Notes: generated by a model not told the origin, from the sequence alone. A stretch of DNA of 53,239 nucleotides from Bacillota bacterium (GCA_023458755.1 JAEWYE010000063.1:1-53239), one strand, 5' to 3'. Positions 39,405 to 49,006 are shown, counted from the first letter of the stretch. Numbers and translations are program-made.

Positions 39405-40308
39405 TAGTATTCGTTACCTCATGAAAGAGGGCGTAAAAAATATTTGGAGCAACCGCACGATGAGTCTTGCCTCCGTTGCGGTGCTTGTTTCGTGCTTGAT
39501 GCTGACAGGTGCGGCCGTATTGTTTTCCATTAATATCAGCAACGCAATGCAGGCCGTGGAGGACAACAACAGCATTACCGTTTATATGACCGATAATTTG
39601 CCTACACTGAAATCAGCGCAGGTTGGCGAAGAAATCCGCAAGCTCCCCAATGTAGCAACCTGTGAGTTCGTTCCTAAGGACGAAGCGGTAGAACGTTACA
39701 TGCGTATTTTAGGTGATGACGGCACGATTTTTGAGGGCCTGACCGGCAAAGACAATTTTTTACCGGATGCTTTCAAGATTTCAATGAAAGATTTGAGTAA
39801 ATACAATGAGACCGCGGCAAAAATCAAAGCGATTGCGGGTGTAAGCCGTATCAATGACTATTCCGAGATTGCAACCAAGCTGACCAATTTGAACCGTTTG
39901 GTAACAACCGCCGGATTTTGGATTGTGCTGCTGTTAAGTGTGGTTTCTTTGTTTATTATTTCCAACACCATTCGCGTTACTATGTTCACAAGGCGTTTGG
40001 AAATCAGCATTATGAAGTCAGTGGGTGCTACCAACGGATTTGTTCGTCTGCCGTTTGTTGTGGAAGGCATTTTAATCGGAATTCTCTCCGGTGCATTGTC
40101 CAGCTTGCTGCTCGATATTATTTACAGCAAGATGCTGACAGCGGTATCCAGTCTGGTACCTTCGTTCAGCCCGATTCCGATTGACTCCATGCTGGGAAGC
40201 ATCACCCTTTGCTTTGTCGGAGCAGGTATTCTGTTTGGAGCAATCGGCGGTATGATATCCATAAGTAAATACTTAAAGAAAGAAGGAGCGGAAGTTGCTG
40301 GTTGGTAA
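39394..40308 (+). CDS. ftsX: Cell-division membrane protein FtsX
   Basis: Permease-like partner of FtsE with four helices: one near residues 24-45 (TMSLASVAVLVSCLMLTGAA), then an extracellular loop of about 115 residues, then three near the C-terminus (FWIVLLLSVVSLFIISNTIR; FVVEGILIGILSGALSSLL; CFVGAGILFGAIGGMI). It does not transport but passes conformational change to wall hydrolases through its loop. About 304 residues. ATG at 39394 after GGAGG, inside the ftsE end. The M23 peptidase gene starts before the ftsX stop. Confidence 0.95.
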   Translation: MRFSSIRYLMKEGVKNIWSNRTMSLASVAVLVSCLMLTGAAVLFSINISNAMQAVEDNNSITVYMTDNLPTLKSAQVGEEIRKLPNVATCEFVPKDEAVERYMRILGDDGTIFEGLTGKDNFLPDAFKISMKDLSKYNETAAKIKAIAGVSRINDYSEIATKLTNLNRLVTTAGFWIVLLLSVVSLFIISNTIRVTMFTRRLEISIMKSVGATNGFVRLPFVVEGILIGILSGALSSLLLDIIYSKMLTAVSSLVPSFSPIPIDSMLGSITLCFVGAGILFGAIGGMISISKYLKKEGAEVAGW

Positions 40309-41485
40309 AAAAATCGGAAAGATTCTGGTTGCTGTAATTCTTGCCGCTTCGCTCGCATTCGCTCCCGGCATACTGTCCAAGCCGGTGCAGGCGGCGTCAA
40401 ACTTAAGTGATTTACAAAGTAAGCAGGCGGCATTAAAGCAGCAGCAGGCGGCGGTAGCTGCAAAGCTGAAAACTTTGAAAGCCGATCAATCCCAAAAGGT
40501 TGCATATAAAAATGCACTCACGTCCCAGATTAGTACGGTTGAGGCTCAAATTGATAATTACAACGCGCAGATTAATACACTCAACAAAAACATAAAAGCC
40601 AAAACAGCTGAAATTTCGGCAAAGCAAGCCAATATTTCAGCGAATTTTGAAAAGCTCAAGGAACGGGTGCGCGCCCTGTATTTAATGGGCGAGGCTTCGA
40701 ATCTCGAAATTATTTTAGACGCCAAAAATATTACCGATTTTGCGGACAAAACCGAAATGCTGCGTGCAATCTCCAAGCACGACACACAGCTTATCAACTC
40801 GCTAAAAGCGGATTTGAAATCTATACAGGCTCAAAAGGCAGAGATTGAAGCGAGCCGCACACAGGTTGCCACAGCAAAAACAGCATTGGATTCGAAAAAC
40901 AGTGAATTGACCGCACTTGCAAAAGAGGCGCAAACCGTTGTTAATGAGATTAACGCAAACGTAAGTGCCACAAGCGCACAAAAATCATCGCTTTCGAAAC
41001 AAATAGAAGCAACCGATGCGGCGATCGATCAATGGTATAAAGAGTATTATGCTCATCAAAGCAGCAGTACAAGCGGCAGCGGCGGCTATGCCAGTGTGGG
41101 CAAATTCACATGGCCGCTTCCAGGTGTCACTTATATTTCCAGTTATTATGGGGAAGTAGTTGACCGTTCCAAGCCACATCCGGGTGTTGACATAGCAGGG
41201 CCTTGGGGTTCAAAAATAGTGGCTGCTGATTCCGGCAGAGTTATCCAAACAACAAGTGGCTGGGGCGGAGGATACGGCAACAGCATTTACATCGATCACG
41301 GTAACGGATATTCCACCCGTTACGGTCATTGCAGTTCTATCTGTGTGAGTGTCGGTCAACAGGTTACCAAAGGACAGGTGATCGGTTATGAGGGCAGCAC
41401 CGGTGATTCTACCGGACCGCACCTGCATTTTGAGATCCGCGTTAACGGTGTGACACGTAATCCGTTGAGTTATTTTAGCCGATAA
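40295..41485 (+). CDS. Secreted coiled-coil M23 endopeptidase (EnvC/PcsB-like), copy 1
   Basis: 396 residues. Signal peptide to about AAS (34-36), then a long coiled coil (37 to about 265; LSDLQSKQAALKQQQAAVAA and on) with the RALYLMGEASNLEIIL hinge, and a LytM/M23 domain with zinc ligands HPGVDIAG (HxxxD) and HLHFEIR (HxH). By analogy with EnvC and PcsB, the coiled coil would contact the FtsX loop and the peptidase would cut peptide cross-links during division. With a complete zinc site it may be an active enzyme rather than only an activator. TTG start at 40295 with AAGGAG 6 bases upstream; it overlaps the ftsX end. Confidence 0.93.
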   Translation: MLVGKKIGKILVAVILAASLAFAPGILSKPVQAASNLSDLQSKQAALKQQQAAVAAKLKTLKADQSQKVAYKNALTSQISTVEAQIDNYNAQINTLNKNIKAKTAEISAKQANISANFEKLKERVRALYLMGEASNLEIILDAKNITDFADKTEMLRAISKHDTQLINSLKADLKSIQAQKAEIEASRTQVATAKTALDSKNSELTALAKEAQTVVNEINANVSATSAQKSSLSKQIEATDAAIDQWYKEYYAHQSSSTSGSGGYASVGKFTWPLPGVTYISSYYGEVVDRSKPHPGVDIAGPWGSKIVAADSGRVIQTTSGWGGGYGNSIYIDHGNGYSTRYGHCSSICVSVGQQVTKGQVIGYEGSTGDSTGPHLHFEIRVNGVTRNPLSYFSR

Positions 41486-41519
41486 TAACCACATGGTTTT
41501 TGGAAGGAAGAGGAAAAAA

Positions 41520-42743
41520 TTGTTTGCGGGTAAAAAATACAGAAAAAGTATTCTTGCTGTCATTTTAGCGCTTGCAATTGCATTTACTCCCGGACTCTTG
41601 TCTGCACCGGTGCAGGCTGCAACAAGCCTTTCCCAATTGCAAAGCAGGCTGGCGGATTTGAAAAAGCAGCAGGCTGCTGCTACTGATAAGCTGAAAAAGC
41701 TGAAGGCGGACAAAACGCAAAAGCTTGCTTATAAAGATACCCTTGTTGCGCAGATGAATAATGTGCAGAATCAGATTGATGTGCTCAATGCGCAAGTCAG
41801 CACACTGAACGCGAATATCAAAACAAAATCTGCTCAAATTTCTTCTAAACAGGCGGAAATCAGCAAAAATGTGGAAACGCTTAAGCAAAGAGTGCGCGCT
41901 TTGTATTTAATGGGGGAAGCCTCCAGTCTGGAAATTATCTTAAACGCAAAAAATGTTGTGGATTTTGCGGATAAGGTTCAGATGCTGCAGGCGATTACCG
42001 CACACGATACGCAGTTAATCAATGGCTTAAAAACCGATATTCAGTCCATTCAGGTGGAAAAGACTGATATAGAGGCAAACCGCGCCAAGGTTGCTGCCGC
42101 AAAAACTGAATTGGATGCCAAGAACAGCGAATTGGATGAACTGGTACAAGAAACGCAGGCGGCTGTGGCGGAAATCAGTGCCAGCGAAACCACCACCAAT
42201 GCCGAAAAGCAGAAGCTTGCGGAAGAAGAAAAGAAAGAAAATGCAGCCATTGATAAATGGTATCGGGATTACTATGCGAACCTGAAGGCACAGCAAGAGA
42301 AGCAAAAGCAGCAGAACATCGGCAGCGGCGGTTATGCCAGCAAGGGCAACTTTATATGGCCTTTGGTTGGGTTCAGCCGGATTACTACTCATTTTGGCGA
42401 ACCGGACACCAGAGGAATACCGCATTTAGGCATTGATATTGGGGGTGCCGGCATTTATGGACAGCCGATTTTGGCTGCGGATTCCGGTAAAATAATGCTC
42501 GCGGTAACGGACGGCTGGGGCGGCGGCTACGGCAACTGTATCTATATCGACCACGGCAACGGCTATTCCACTCGCTATGGCCATTGCAGCAAGGTTTATG
42601 TGAAAACAGGTCAGCAGGTTACCAAAGGACAAAAAATTGGCCTTGTGGGCAGTACGGGCAGATCCACTGGGCCGCATCTGCATTTTGAAATCCGTGTTTA
42701 TGGAGTCGCCAAAGATCCGTTCCAGTGGTTTAAACGTTCCTGA
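41520..42743 (+). CDS. Secreted coiled-coil M23 endopeptidase, copy 2
   Basis: About 407 residues, a paralogue of the preceding gene with the same order: signal peptide to about VQAATS, coiled coil, hinge RALYLMGEASSLEIIL, M23 domain with HLGIDIGG and HLHFEIRVYG. The TTG at 41520 has GAGG 6 bases upstream and matches the start of copy 1 (GKK...ILAVILA); the ATG at 41493 has no good site. The coiled coil ends in a more charged stretch (AEEEKKENAAIDKWYRDYYA) than copy 1, so the two may bind FtsX differently. Confidence 0.93.
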   Translation: MFAGKKYRKSILAVILALAIAFTPGLLSAPVQAATSLSQLQSRLADLKKQQAAATDKLKKLKADKTQKLAYKDTLVAQMNNVQNQIDVLNAQVSTLNANIKTKSAQISSKQAEISKNVETLKQRVRALYLMGEASSLEIILNAKNVVDFADKVQMLQAITAHDTQLINGLKTDIQSIQVEKTDIEANRAKVAAAKTELDAKNSELDELVQETQAAVAEISASETTTNAEKQKLAEEEKKENAAIDKWYRDYYANLKAQQEKQKQQNIGSGGYASKGNFIWPLVGFSRITTHFGEPDTRGIPHLGIDIGGAGIYGQPILAADSGKIMLAVTDGWGGGYGNCIYIDHGNGYSTRYGHCSKVYVKTGQQVTKGQKIGLVGSTGRSTGPHLHFEIRVYGVAKDPFQWFKRS

Positions 42744-42844
42744 TATTAATTCTTATCATCAAAAATGTGCGATGCGCACGCGGACGGAATATGTATGCCG
42801 TTGATGTATGCATGTTTTGTCTGTCCGAAAGGATGACAACTTTT

Positions 42845-44197
42845 ATGAGTAAAAAGCTTTCCTTGGGTGCGGTTCTCTCGCTTGTTGCGATTACCGCGGC
42901 GATTACGGTTTCGCTCACCTATGTCTATGCGATGAACAATTTTAATACCAAAATGGCAGATGTGAACAAGCGACAGGTAATGTATACCAAGCTGAACGAG
43001 ATTGATCAAAAAGTTCGTCAGGACTATATCGGGAAAATTGATGAGGATGTTTTGAACGACGGGATTTGCGCCGGATATATTGCGGGTTTATCCGACGTAA
43101 ACGGAAAATATATGTCCGCCGAGAAGTATAAAACGTATTTAACCGGTACGTCCGGCAAAAATATCGGTGTCGGAATCCAAACCATTCAAGACGACGACGG
43201 CAATATGGAAATCATTGAGGTTCTGCCGAATTCCGCCGCTCAGAAGAGCGGCATGAAGAAGGGCGATGTCATTGTTGCGATTGATGGAAAAGAAATCAGC
43301 CGTTTAACTTACGGCGAAGCACTCAATCAATTGGATGGCAAAGCAGGCTCTACCGTGAACTTTACTGTTTTGCGGCCAATCATTACGACGGATGGTGCTG
43401 CGGATGCCGCAAAAGCTGCAACACAGGTTCAAACAACGCAAACTTTCACCTTTACTGTTACCCGTGCGGAATACAAAGCCAACACGGTGACTTCCGCGTT
43501 GATTAACGGGAACGTCGGTTACCTGCGGATTAGCAATTTTACCGATGAGACCGTGGATTCGTTTGCCAAAGCGGTTTCGAATTTTACCGCACAGAAAGCA
43601 GTCGGACTGGTGATTGACCTTCGAAACAATTCCGGCGGAAACGTTGCTTCCATGGCAAAAGCGCTGGATGTCCTGCTGCCGGCTGGCAATACGGTCAGTT
43701 ATGTGGATAAGCAGGGGAAAACCACAGTGGAATTTACCTCGGACGCAAAACAAACCACGCTGCCGGTCAGCGTGATTGTCAACCAAAGCACCTTCGGCGC
43801 GGCGGAACTGTTTGCGGCGGACATTCGGGACGATAAAAAAGGATTGCTGATCGGCGAAAAAACAGCCGGCTATGGTACCAAGAATCAAGTGCTTCCGCTT
43901 TCCGATGGCTCCGCAATTATCCTGTCTGTCGCCAACTATGTCACCATGGGCGGGAAGGCCTTCAGCGGCATGGGCGTTGATGTGGATATCCAAAAATCTC
44001 TGACACCTTCACAAAAAAGTTTGCTGGATAGAAGATCACTTGCAAGCGGAGACGATTCTCAGCTGCAGGCGGCGGTTTCCGCGTTAATCCGACAAGGTGC
44101 GACGGTAAAGGTAATTCCGGGGACACAAACCGCTTCAGCGGCATCCGAATCGTCTTCCTCCGCCGATTCAAATGCTTCGCAGACAAATCTTGACTAA
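42845..44197 (+). CDS. C-terminal processing peptidase, S41 family (CtpA-like)
   Basis: About 450 residues. An N-terminal membrane anchor (LGAVLSLVAITAAITVSLTYVY) is followed by the CtpA cap, a PDZ domain (about 110-195; GVGIQTIQDDDGNMEIIEVL), and the S41 protease domain. The catalytic Ser lies in NQSTFGAAELFA and the Lys in GEKTAGYGT; RNNSGGNVASM is the oxyanion-side loop. A Ser-rich tail follows. In related systems CtpA-like enzymes degrade or trim wall hydrolases. Its position after two M23 peptidases suggests they are its targets, as inference. The ATG at 42845 has AAAGGA 11 bases upstream; 42833 is possible. Confidence 0.9.
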   Translation: MSKKLSLGAVLSLVAITAAITVSLTYVYAMNNFNTKMADVNKRQVMYTKLNEIDQKVRQDYIGKIDEDVLNDGICAGYIAGLSDVNGKYMSAEKYKTYLTGTSGKNIGVGIQTIQDDDGNMEIIEVLPNSAAQKSGMKKGDVIVAIDGKEISRLTYGEALNQLDGKAGSTVNFTVLRPIITTDGAADAAKAATQVQTTQTFTFTVTRAEYKANTVTSALINGNVGYLRISNFTDETVDSFAKAVSNFTAQKAVGLVIDLRNNSGGNVASMAKALDVLLPAGNTVSYVDKQGKTTVEFTSDAKQTTLPVSVIVNQSTFGAAELFAADIRDDKKGLLIGEKTAGYGTKNQVLPLSDGSAIILSVANYVTMGGKAFSGMGVDVDIQKSLTPSQKSLLDRRSLASGDDSQLQAAVSALIRQGATVKVIPGTQTASAASESSSSADSNASQTNLD

Positions 44198-44211
44198 TTG
44201 AAATGCGGAAT

Positions 44212-44241
44212 GGGCATGCTTATGGCGTGCCCGTTTTGTTT
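44212..44241 (+). terminator. Terminator of the ftsEX-peptidase operon
   Basis: GGGCATGC (44212-44219), TTATG loop, GCGTGCCC (44225-44232), then GTTTTGTTT. Confidence 0.82.
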
Positions 44242-44253
44242 ACGGAAATTTCA

Positions 44254-44282
44254 TTGACAGGAAGCGCATTATTCACTATAAT
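44254..44282 (+). promoter_or_regulatory. Consensus sigma-A promoter of greA
   Basis: TTGACA (44254-44259), 17 bases, TATAAT (44277-44282): full consensus. Start near 44289, about 75 bases before greA. Confidence 0.9.
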
Positions 44283-44363
44283 GTACTTATTGCGAAAAAA
44301 TGCTTATATTTCGATTTTATAAAATTTACGAATCAATATCATTTGTAAGGTGGTAATGGATAG

Positions 44364-44846
44364 ATGGCAAAACAGATTATTTTGACTCAGGAAGGCTTAG
44401 ACAGCCTGGAACAGGAACTGGAAGAATTAAAAACTGTAAAACGCAAAGAGATAGCGGAAAAAATTAAGGTTGCGCTTTCCTTTGGGGATTTATCGGAAAA
44501 CAGCGAATACGATGAAGCAAAAAATGACCAGGCCATTATGGAAGCGCGTATCGCGGACATTGAGGTCATGCTGAAAAACGTAAAGCTGATTGATGAAAGT
44601 GAACTGAGCACGGCAAATATTCATATCGGTTCAAAAATCCAAGTACGGGTTACGGCTCCGAACGGTGCGGTCAGTGAAAAAGATTATAAACTTGTGGGCT
44701 CCAATGAGGCGGATCCGCTGCTGGGTCGTATCTCGGACGAATCTGTGGTTGGTAAAGCACTGCTTGGTCACACAACCGGAGATACAGTTGAAATTGAGGT
44801 ACCGGCCGGCGTGATGAAATATGAGGTACTTTCCATATCGAAGTAA
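44364..44846 (+). CDS. greA: Transcription elongation factor GreA
   Basis: Rescues backtracked RNA polymerase by inducing cleavage of the 3' end of the nascent RNA. The N-terminal coiled coil carries the acidic tip region GDLSENSEYDEAKNDQ, the C-terminal domain LLGRISDESVVGKALLGH. 160 residues, normal. AAGGTGG 10 bases before the ATG. A terminator-like stem separates it from lysS, so lysS may depend on read-through. Confidence 0.97.
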   Translation: MAKQIILTQEGLDSLEQELEELKTVKRKEIAEKIKVALSFGDLSENSEYDEAKNDQAIMEARIADIEVMLKNVKLIDESELSTANIHIGSKIQVRVTAPNGAVSEKDYKLVGSNEADPLLGRISDESVVGKALLGHTTGDTVEIEVPAGVMKYEVLSISK

Positions 44847-44853
44847 CATTCAT

Positions 44854-44893
44854 GGGGCGGGAGTGAGCAGTTTCACCCTGCCCCTGCCTTTTT
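44854..44893 (+). terminator. Possible terminator or attenuator between greA and lysS
   Basis: GGGGCGGGAGTGA and TTCACCCTGCCCC pair imperfectly, followed by TGCCTTTTT. No separate lysS promoter is obvious, so partial termination is possible. Confidence 0.55.
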
Positions 44894-44953
44894 AAGCAGA
44901 AACAGTAAATAGAGATTATACGCGGAATTCGTATGAACAGGGAGAATGAAGAC

Positions 44954-46462
44954 ATGAGCGAGCAGACAAAAAAGCCAATGGAACAGCCGGAAGAGGAAAA
45001 GGATATCAGCGAACTGCTGCAAATTCGCAGAGATAAGCTGACAGCCTTGCAGCAGGAAGGAAAAGACCCGTTTTACATTACCACCTGTGACCGTGACATC
45101 ACCGCACAGGAGATTGTGGACCGCTTTGAAGAATTGGAAGGAAAAGACGTGTGTATTGCGGGCCGTATTATGAGCTGGCGTGATATGGGAAAAGCCAGTT
45201 TTATGGATATTCATGACCGCACTGGCCGTATGCAGATTTATCTTAAAATTGACCAAATTGGAGAAGAAAGCTATCACGATTTGGCAAAGTGGGATATCGG
45301 CGATATCGCAAGCGTATCCGGCTATGTATTCCGTACACGCAGAGGCGAGATTTCGGTGCACGCAAAATCGGTTCAGCTTCTTGCAAAATCTTTACTGCCG
45401 ATGCCGGATAAATTCCATGGCTTGAAAGATACCGATTTGCGTTACCGTCAGCGCTATATTGACTTGATTGTGAACCCTGAGGTAAAGGATACCTTTGTCA
45501 AGCGCAGCAATATTATTAAAACGATGCGCGCGTTTTTGGACGAGCAGGGATACATTGAAGTGGAAACCCCTATGATGAATACCATTCCGGGCGGTGCGGC
45601 GGCAAGACCGTTTATTACCCACCACAACACGCTCGATATGGATTTGTATATGCGTATAGCGCCGGAACTCTATTTAAAAAGACTGATTGTCGGCGGTATG
45701 GAGAAGGTTTATGAAATCGGCCGCCAGTTCCGCAACGAAGGAATGGATGTCAAGCATAATCCGGAGTTTACGACAGTCGAATTGTATGAGGCATACACCG
45801 ATTATCAGGGAATGATGAGGTTGACCGAAAATATGATTCATGCCTGTGCGGAGAAGGTTTGCGGAAGCGAAACCATTACCTATCAGGGTGAGGAAGTAAA
45901 CCTTTCACTGCCGTTTAAGCGTCTTTCTATGAACGATGCGGTCAAACAATATACAGGCGTGGACTTTGATTCCTTTGCGGGCGATACGGCACGCGCAAAG
46001 GAAGAAGGCACAAAGCTGAAATTAGAAATCAAGCCGGCTCATACATGGGGCGATATCCTGAATTTGGCATTCGAAGCGTATGTTGAGGAGAAGTTGGTTC
46101 AGCCAACCTTTATCTATGATTATCCGGTTGAAATATCTCCGCTCACGAAGCGCAAAAAAGACAGACCGGAGTTGGTAGAGCGTTTTGAACTGTTCATCAC
46201 GCGACGCGAATTTGCAAACGCATATTCCGAACTGAATGACCCGATTGACCAGCGTGAACGTTTTAACCGTCAGGTGGAACTGCGTGAAGCAGGTGACGAA
46301 GAAGCCAATATGCTCGACGAGGACTTTTTGACTTCTTTGGAATACGGAATGCCGCCGACAGGCGGAATGGGCATGGGTGTTGACCGACTGGCCATGCTGT
46401 TGACGGACAGCGCATCCATTCGCGATGTACTGCTATTCCCAACTATGAAACCGAGGGAGTGA
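44954..46462 (+). CDS. lysS: Lysyl-tRNA synthetase, class II
   Basis: Charges tRNA-Lys. An OB-fold anticodon domain (VCIAGRIMSWRDMGKASFMD) is followed by the class II core: motif 1 VEVETPMMNTIPGGAAA, motif 2 EIGRQFRNEGMDVKHNPEFT, motif 3 MGMGVDRLAMLL. About 502 residues, normal. The ATG at 44954 has GGGAG 9 bases upstream; the ATG at 44933 precedes that site. The next gene overlaps its stop region. Confidence 0.97.
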   Translation: MSEQTKKPMEQPEEEKDISELLQIRRDKLTALQQEGKDPFYITTCDRDITAQEIVDRFEELEGKDVCIAGRIMSWRDMGKASFMDIHDRTGRMQIYLKIDQIGEESYHDLAKWDIGDIASVSGYVFRTRRGEISVHAKSVQLLAKSLLPMPDKFHGLKDTDLRYRQRYIDLIVNPEVKDTFVKRSNIIKTMRAFLDEQGYIEVETPMMNTIPGGAAARPFITHHNTLDMDLYMRIAPELYLKRLIVGGMEKVYEIGRQFRNEGMDVKHNPEFTTVELYEAYTDYQGMMRLTENMIHACAEKVCGSETITYQGEEVNLSLPFKRLSMNDAVKQYTGVDFDSFAGDTARAKEEGTKLKLEIKPAHTWGDILNLAFEAYVEEKLVQPTFIYDYPVEISPLTKRKKDRPELVERFELFITRREFANAYSELNDPIDQRERFNRQVELREAGDEEANMLDEDFLTSLEYGMPPTGGMGMGVDRLAMLLTDSASIRDVLLFPTMKPRE

Positions 46463-46467
46463 TTGGT

Positions 46468-47232
46468 TTGGCACGCGAAAGATATTTGTTGAACAAAGAC
46501 GAAGAAACCATACACAAAGCCGATGCGGAAATAAAGGCGGACACCAAAAAATCAAAGATGGAGAACTTTTGGTTTTACCACAAGTGGCATATGCTGATTG
46601 TGGCTGCCGCCTGTCTGCTTGTGTTCTGGTTTGTGCATGATATAGTTACAAAGGTGGAACCGGATTACCAAATCGGTTTGCTTACGCAGGATACCTTTCA
46701 GAACGACGTAATGGACAGCCTGCAAACTGAAATTGCAAAATATGGAAAAGATTTGAACGGTGACGGTAAGGTTGTTGTGCAGATCAATTCATATCCGATT
46801 ACACAAAGCGATACTTCTTCCCAAACGGATACCAGTTCGCTGAATCCCAGTATCAATATGAACATACAGCAGGATCAGGCCATGCGTGTAAAATACATGG
46901 CAGACCTAACAGCCGGAACCAGTATCATTTTTTTAACGGATGATACCAGTTTTCAGAACCAACAGAAAGCCAATTCAGTTTTTGCCTATACAGACGGTAC
47001 CACACCGAAAACAGGTGCTACCGATTACGAGAAGATGCGTGTTTCCTGGGATCAATGTAAAGTGCTGTCACAGTTTAAAATCAGCACCAGCCAGCTTCCT
47101 CAGAGCGATGTACAGAAGATTTTAAGTAAACTTAGTATTTCCCTGCGTGTAAATACTACCACAAAAGGGGATGCAAACAGCTATTATGCACAGTCAAAAG
47201 CATTATTTAATAAGTTAGTAAATGGAAAATAA
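46468..47232 (+). CDS. Single-pass membrane protein of unknown function, lysS-linked
   Basis: No family recognised. About 254 residues: 48 mostly charged cytoplasmic residues (ARERYLLNKDEETIHKADAE), one helix (MLIVAAACLLVFWFVHDIV), then about 180 extracellular residues. The latter include LNGDGKVVVQINSYPITQSD and a Ser/Thr-rich stretch, and TSIIFLTDD. TTG at 46468 is preferred, with GAGGGAG 8 bases upstream; GTG at 46459 is within that site. Co-transcribed with lysS by position. No enzyme motif seen. Confidence 0.8.
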   Translation: MARERYLLNKDEETIHKADAEIKADTKKSKMENFWFYHKWHMLIVAAACLLVFWFVHDIVTKVEPDYQIGLLTQDTFQNDVMDSLQTEIAKYGKDLNGDGKVVVQINSYPITQSDTSSQTDTSSLNPSINMNIQQDQAMRVKYMADLTAGTSIIFLTDDTSFQNQQKANSVFAYTDGTTPKTGATDYEKMRVSWDQCKVLSQFKISTSQLPQSDVQKILSKLSISLRVNTTTKGDANSYYAQSKALFNKLVNGK

Positions 47233-47292
47233 CCCGCTGCAGCCCGGTTGAAACATACCTATAGAAAATCATGAAAATAGGAGTGAATGACA

Positions 47293-48948
47293 ATGAGAAG
47301 CGATTTGATGAAAGACGGCCCAGAACGCGCACCGCACCGGTCTTTGCTGCATGCGCTCGGCCTTACTGATACGGAACTGAAACGCCCGTTTATCGCCGTA
47401 GTGAATTCTGCCAGCGATTATATTCCGGGACACCGCCATTTGAAAGAAATCGGCGAAGCGGTAAAAGCAGGAATTCGCAACGCGGGCGGCGTGCCGTTTG
47501 AGTTTAACACCATCGGCGTTTGCGACGGACTTGCCATGAACCACAGGGGCATGAAATATTCCCTGTGCTCCCGTGAACTTATTGCCGACTCCATTGAAGT
47601 TATGCTTACCGCACATCCGATTGACGCGGTTGTGTTTGTTCCGAACTGTGACAAAATCGTTCCGGGCATGCTCATGGCTGCCTGCCGCATGAATCTGCCC
47701 AGCATTTTTGTGAGCGGAGGCCCCATGCTGCCCGGAAAGCACAACGGCACGCGTTTTGGCCTTTCCGAAATGTTCGAGGCTGTTGGCAGCTACGCTGCGG
47801 GCAAAATTGACCGTGATGAACTGACTGCGCTCGAAAAGTCTGCCTGCCCGAGCTGCGGTTCCTGCTCCGGTATGTATACGGCGAATTCCATGAACTGCCT
47901 GACGGAAGCGCTGGGTATGGCACTGCCGGGCAACGGCAGTATTCCGGCAGTTTATTCCGACCGTATCCAACTCGCTAAACAGGCCGGTGAACGTATTTTG
48001 GAATTGTATAAAGAAGATATTAGGCCGAGCGATATCATTACCGCGAAAGCTTTTGAAAACGCCTTGCGCAGCGAAATGGCACTCGGCTGCTCGACCAATA
48101 CGGTGCTGCATTTAACGGCGATTGCTTATGAGATGGGTGTCCCGCTGACTTTGGATACCATTGATGAAATCAGCCAAAATACGCCGCAAATCTGCAAGCT
48201 GAATCCGGCCAGTCAGGTTTTTATTACCGATCTGCATGAGGTCGGCGGCATTCAGGCCGTGCTGAAAGAGCTTTCCTGCGCGGGTTTAATCAATCAGGAT
48301 ATTCTGACGGTGTCCGGCACAGTCGGTGAGCGTATGAAGAATGCTCCGGACGCCGACGGCGAGATTATCCGCAAAATTGAGAACCCGTTCCGCAAAGACG
48401 GCGGTATTGCCGTTTTAAAGGGAAACATAGCACCGGAGGGCGCAGTGGTCAAGCAGGGCGCGGTTGCGCCTGAAATGATGCAGCACACTGGCCCGGCTCG
48501 CTGTTTTGACTGTGAAGAAGACGCTTCCAGCGCCATTTTGAGCGGAAAAATCAAAAAGGGCGATGTTGTTGTGATTCGCTATGAAGGACCGAAAGGCGGA
48601 CCCGGCATGAGAGAAATGCTCGCTCCGACCTCATCTCTGACCGGCATGGGATTAGGCAGCAGCGTGGCGCTGATTACCGACGGACGCTTTTCCGGCGCAA
48701 CGCGCGGCGCGGCCATCGGACATGTGTCGCCGGAGGCTGCGGCGGGCGGTACCATCGCTTTGATTCAAGACGGGGATATCATCGACGTGGATATTACCAA
48801 CCGCAATCTAGTCCTGCACGTAAGCGATGAGGAATTGGCAAAACGCCGTGCGGAGTGGAAAGCCCCGCAAAAGGAATTGACTGGCTACATCAAGCGCTAC
48901 GCAAGTCTGGTTACATCCGGTTCACGCGGCGCAGTATTTGAAAAATAA
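47293..48948 (+). CDS. ilvD: Dihydroxy-acid dehydratase
   Basis: Fe-S enzyme of valine, leucine and isoleucine synthesis, dehydrating dihydroxy acids. Cluster ligands: FVPNCDKIVPGML and SACPSCGSCSGMYTANSMNC. The C-terminal domain has YEGPKGGPGMREMLAPTS and LITDGRFSGATRGAAIGHVS, family signatures. 551 residues, normal. Start at 47293 (AGGAG 9 bases upstream) rather than 47287. No other ilv gene is nearby. Likely oxygen sensitive, in keeping with an anaerobe. Confidence 0.97.
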   Translation: MRSDLMKDGPERAPHRSLLHALGLTDTELKRPFIAVVNSASDYIPGHRHLKEIGEAVKAGIRNAGGVPFEFNTIGVCDGLAMNHRGMKYSLCSRELIADSIEVMLTAHPIDAVVFVPNCDKIVPGMLMAACRMNLPSIFVSGGPMLPGKHNGTRFGLSEMFEAVGSYAAGKIDRDELTALEKSACPSCGSCSGMYTANSMNCLTEALGMALPGNGSIPAVYSDRIQLAKQAGERILELYKEDIRPSDIITAKAFENALRSEMALGCSTNTVLHLTAIAYEMGVPLTLDTIDEISQNTPQICKLNPASQVFITDLHEVGGIQAVLKELSCAGLINQDILTVSGTVGERMKNAPDADGEIIRKIENPFRKDGGIAVLKGNIAPEGAVVKQGAVAPEMMQHTGPARCFDCEEDASSAILSGKIKKGDVVVIRYEGPKGGPGMREMLAPTSSLTGMGLGSSVALITDGRFSGATRGAAIGHVSPEAAAGGTIALIQDGDIIDVDITNRNLVLHVSDEELAKRRAEWKAPQKELTGYIKRYASLVTSGSRGAVFEK

Positions 48949-48970
48949 AAAACAGGCTTTGCCTGAACAC

Positions 48971-49006
48971 AAAGGAGTGTGGCGTTGCCGTGCTCCTTTG
49001 CTTTTT
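48971..49006 (+). terminator. Rho-independent terminator after ilvD
   Basis: AAAGGAGTGTGGC (48971-48983) and GCCGTGCTCCTTT (48987-48999) with wobble pairs, then GCTTTTT. Confidence 0.85.

Noticed and set aside
47269..48111. 280-codon frame antisense to ilvD
   Set aside because: Antisense shadow of a conserved gene with no binding site or recognisable domain.
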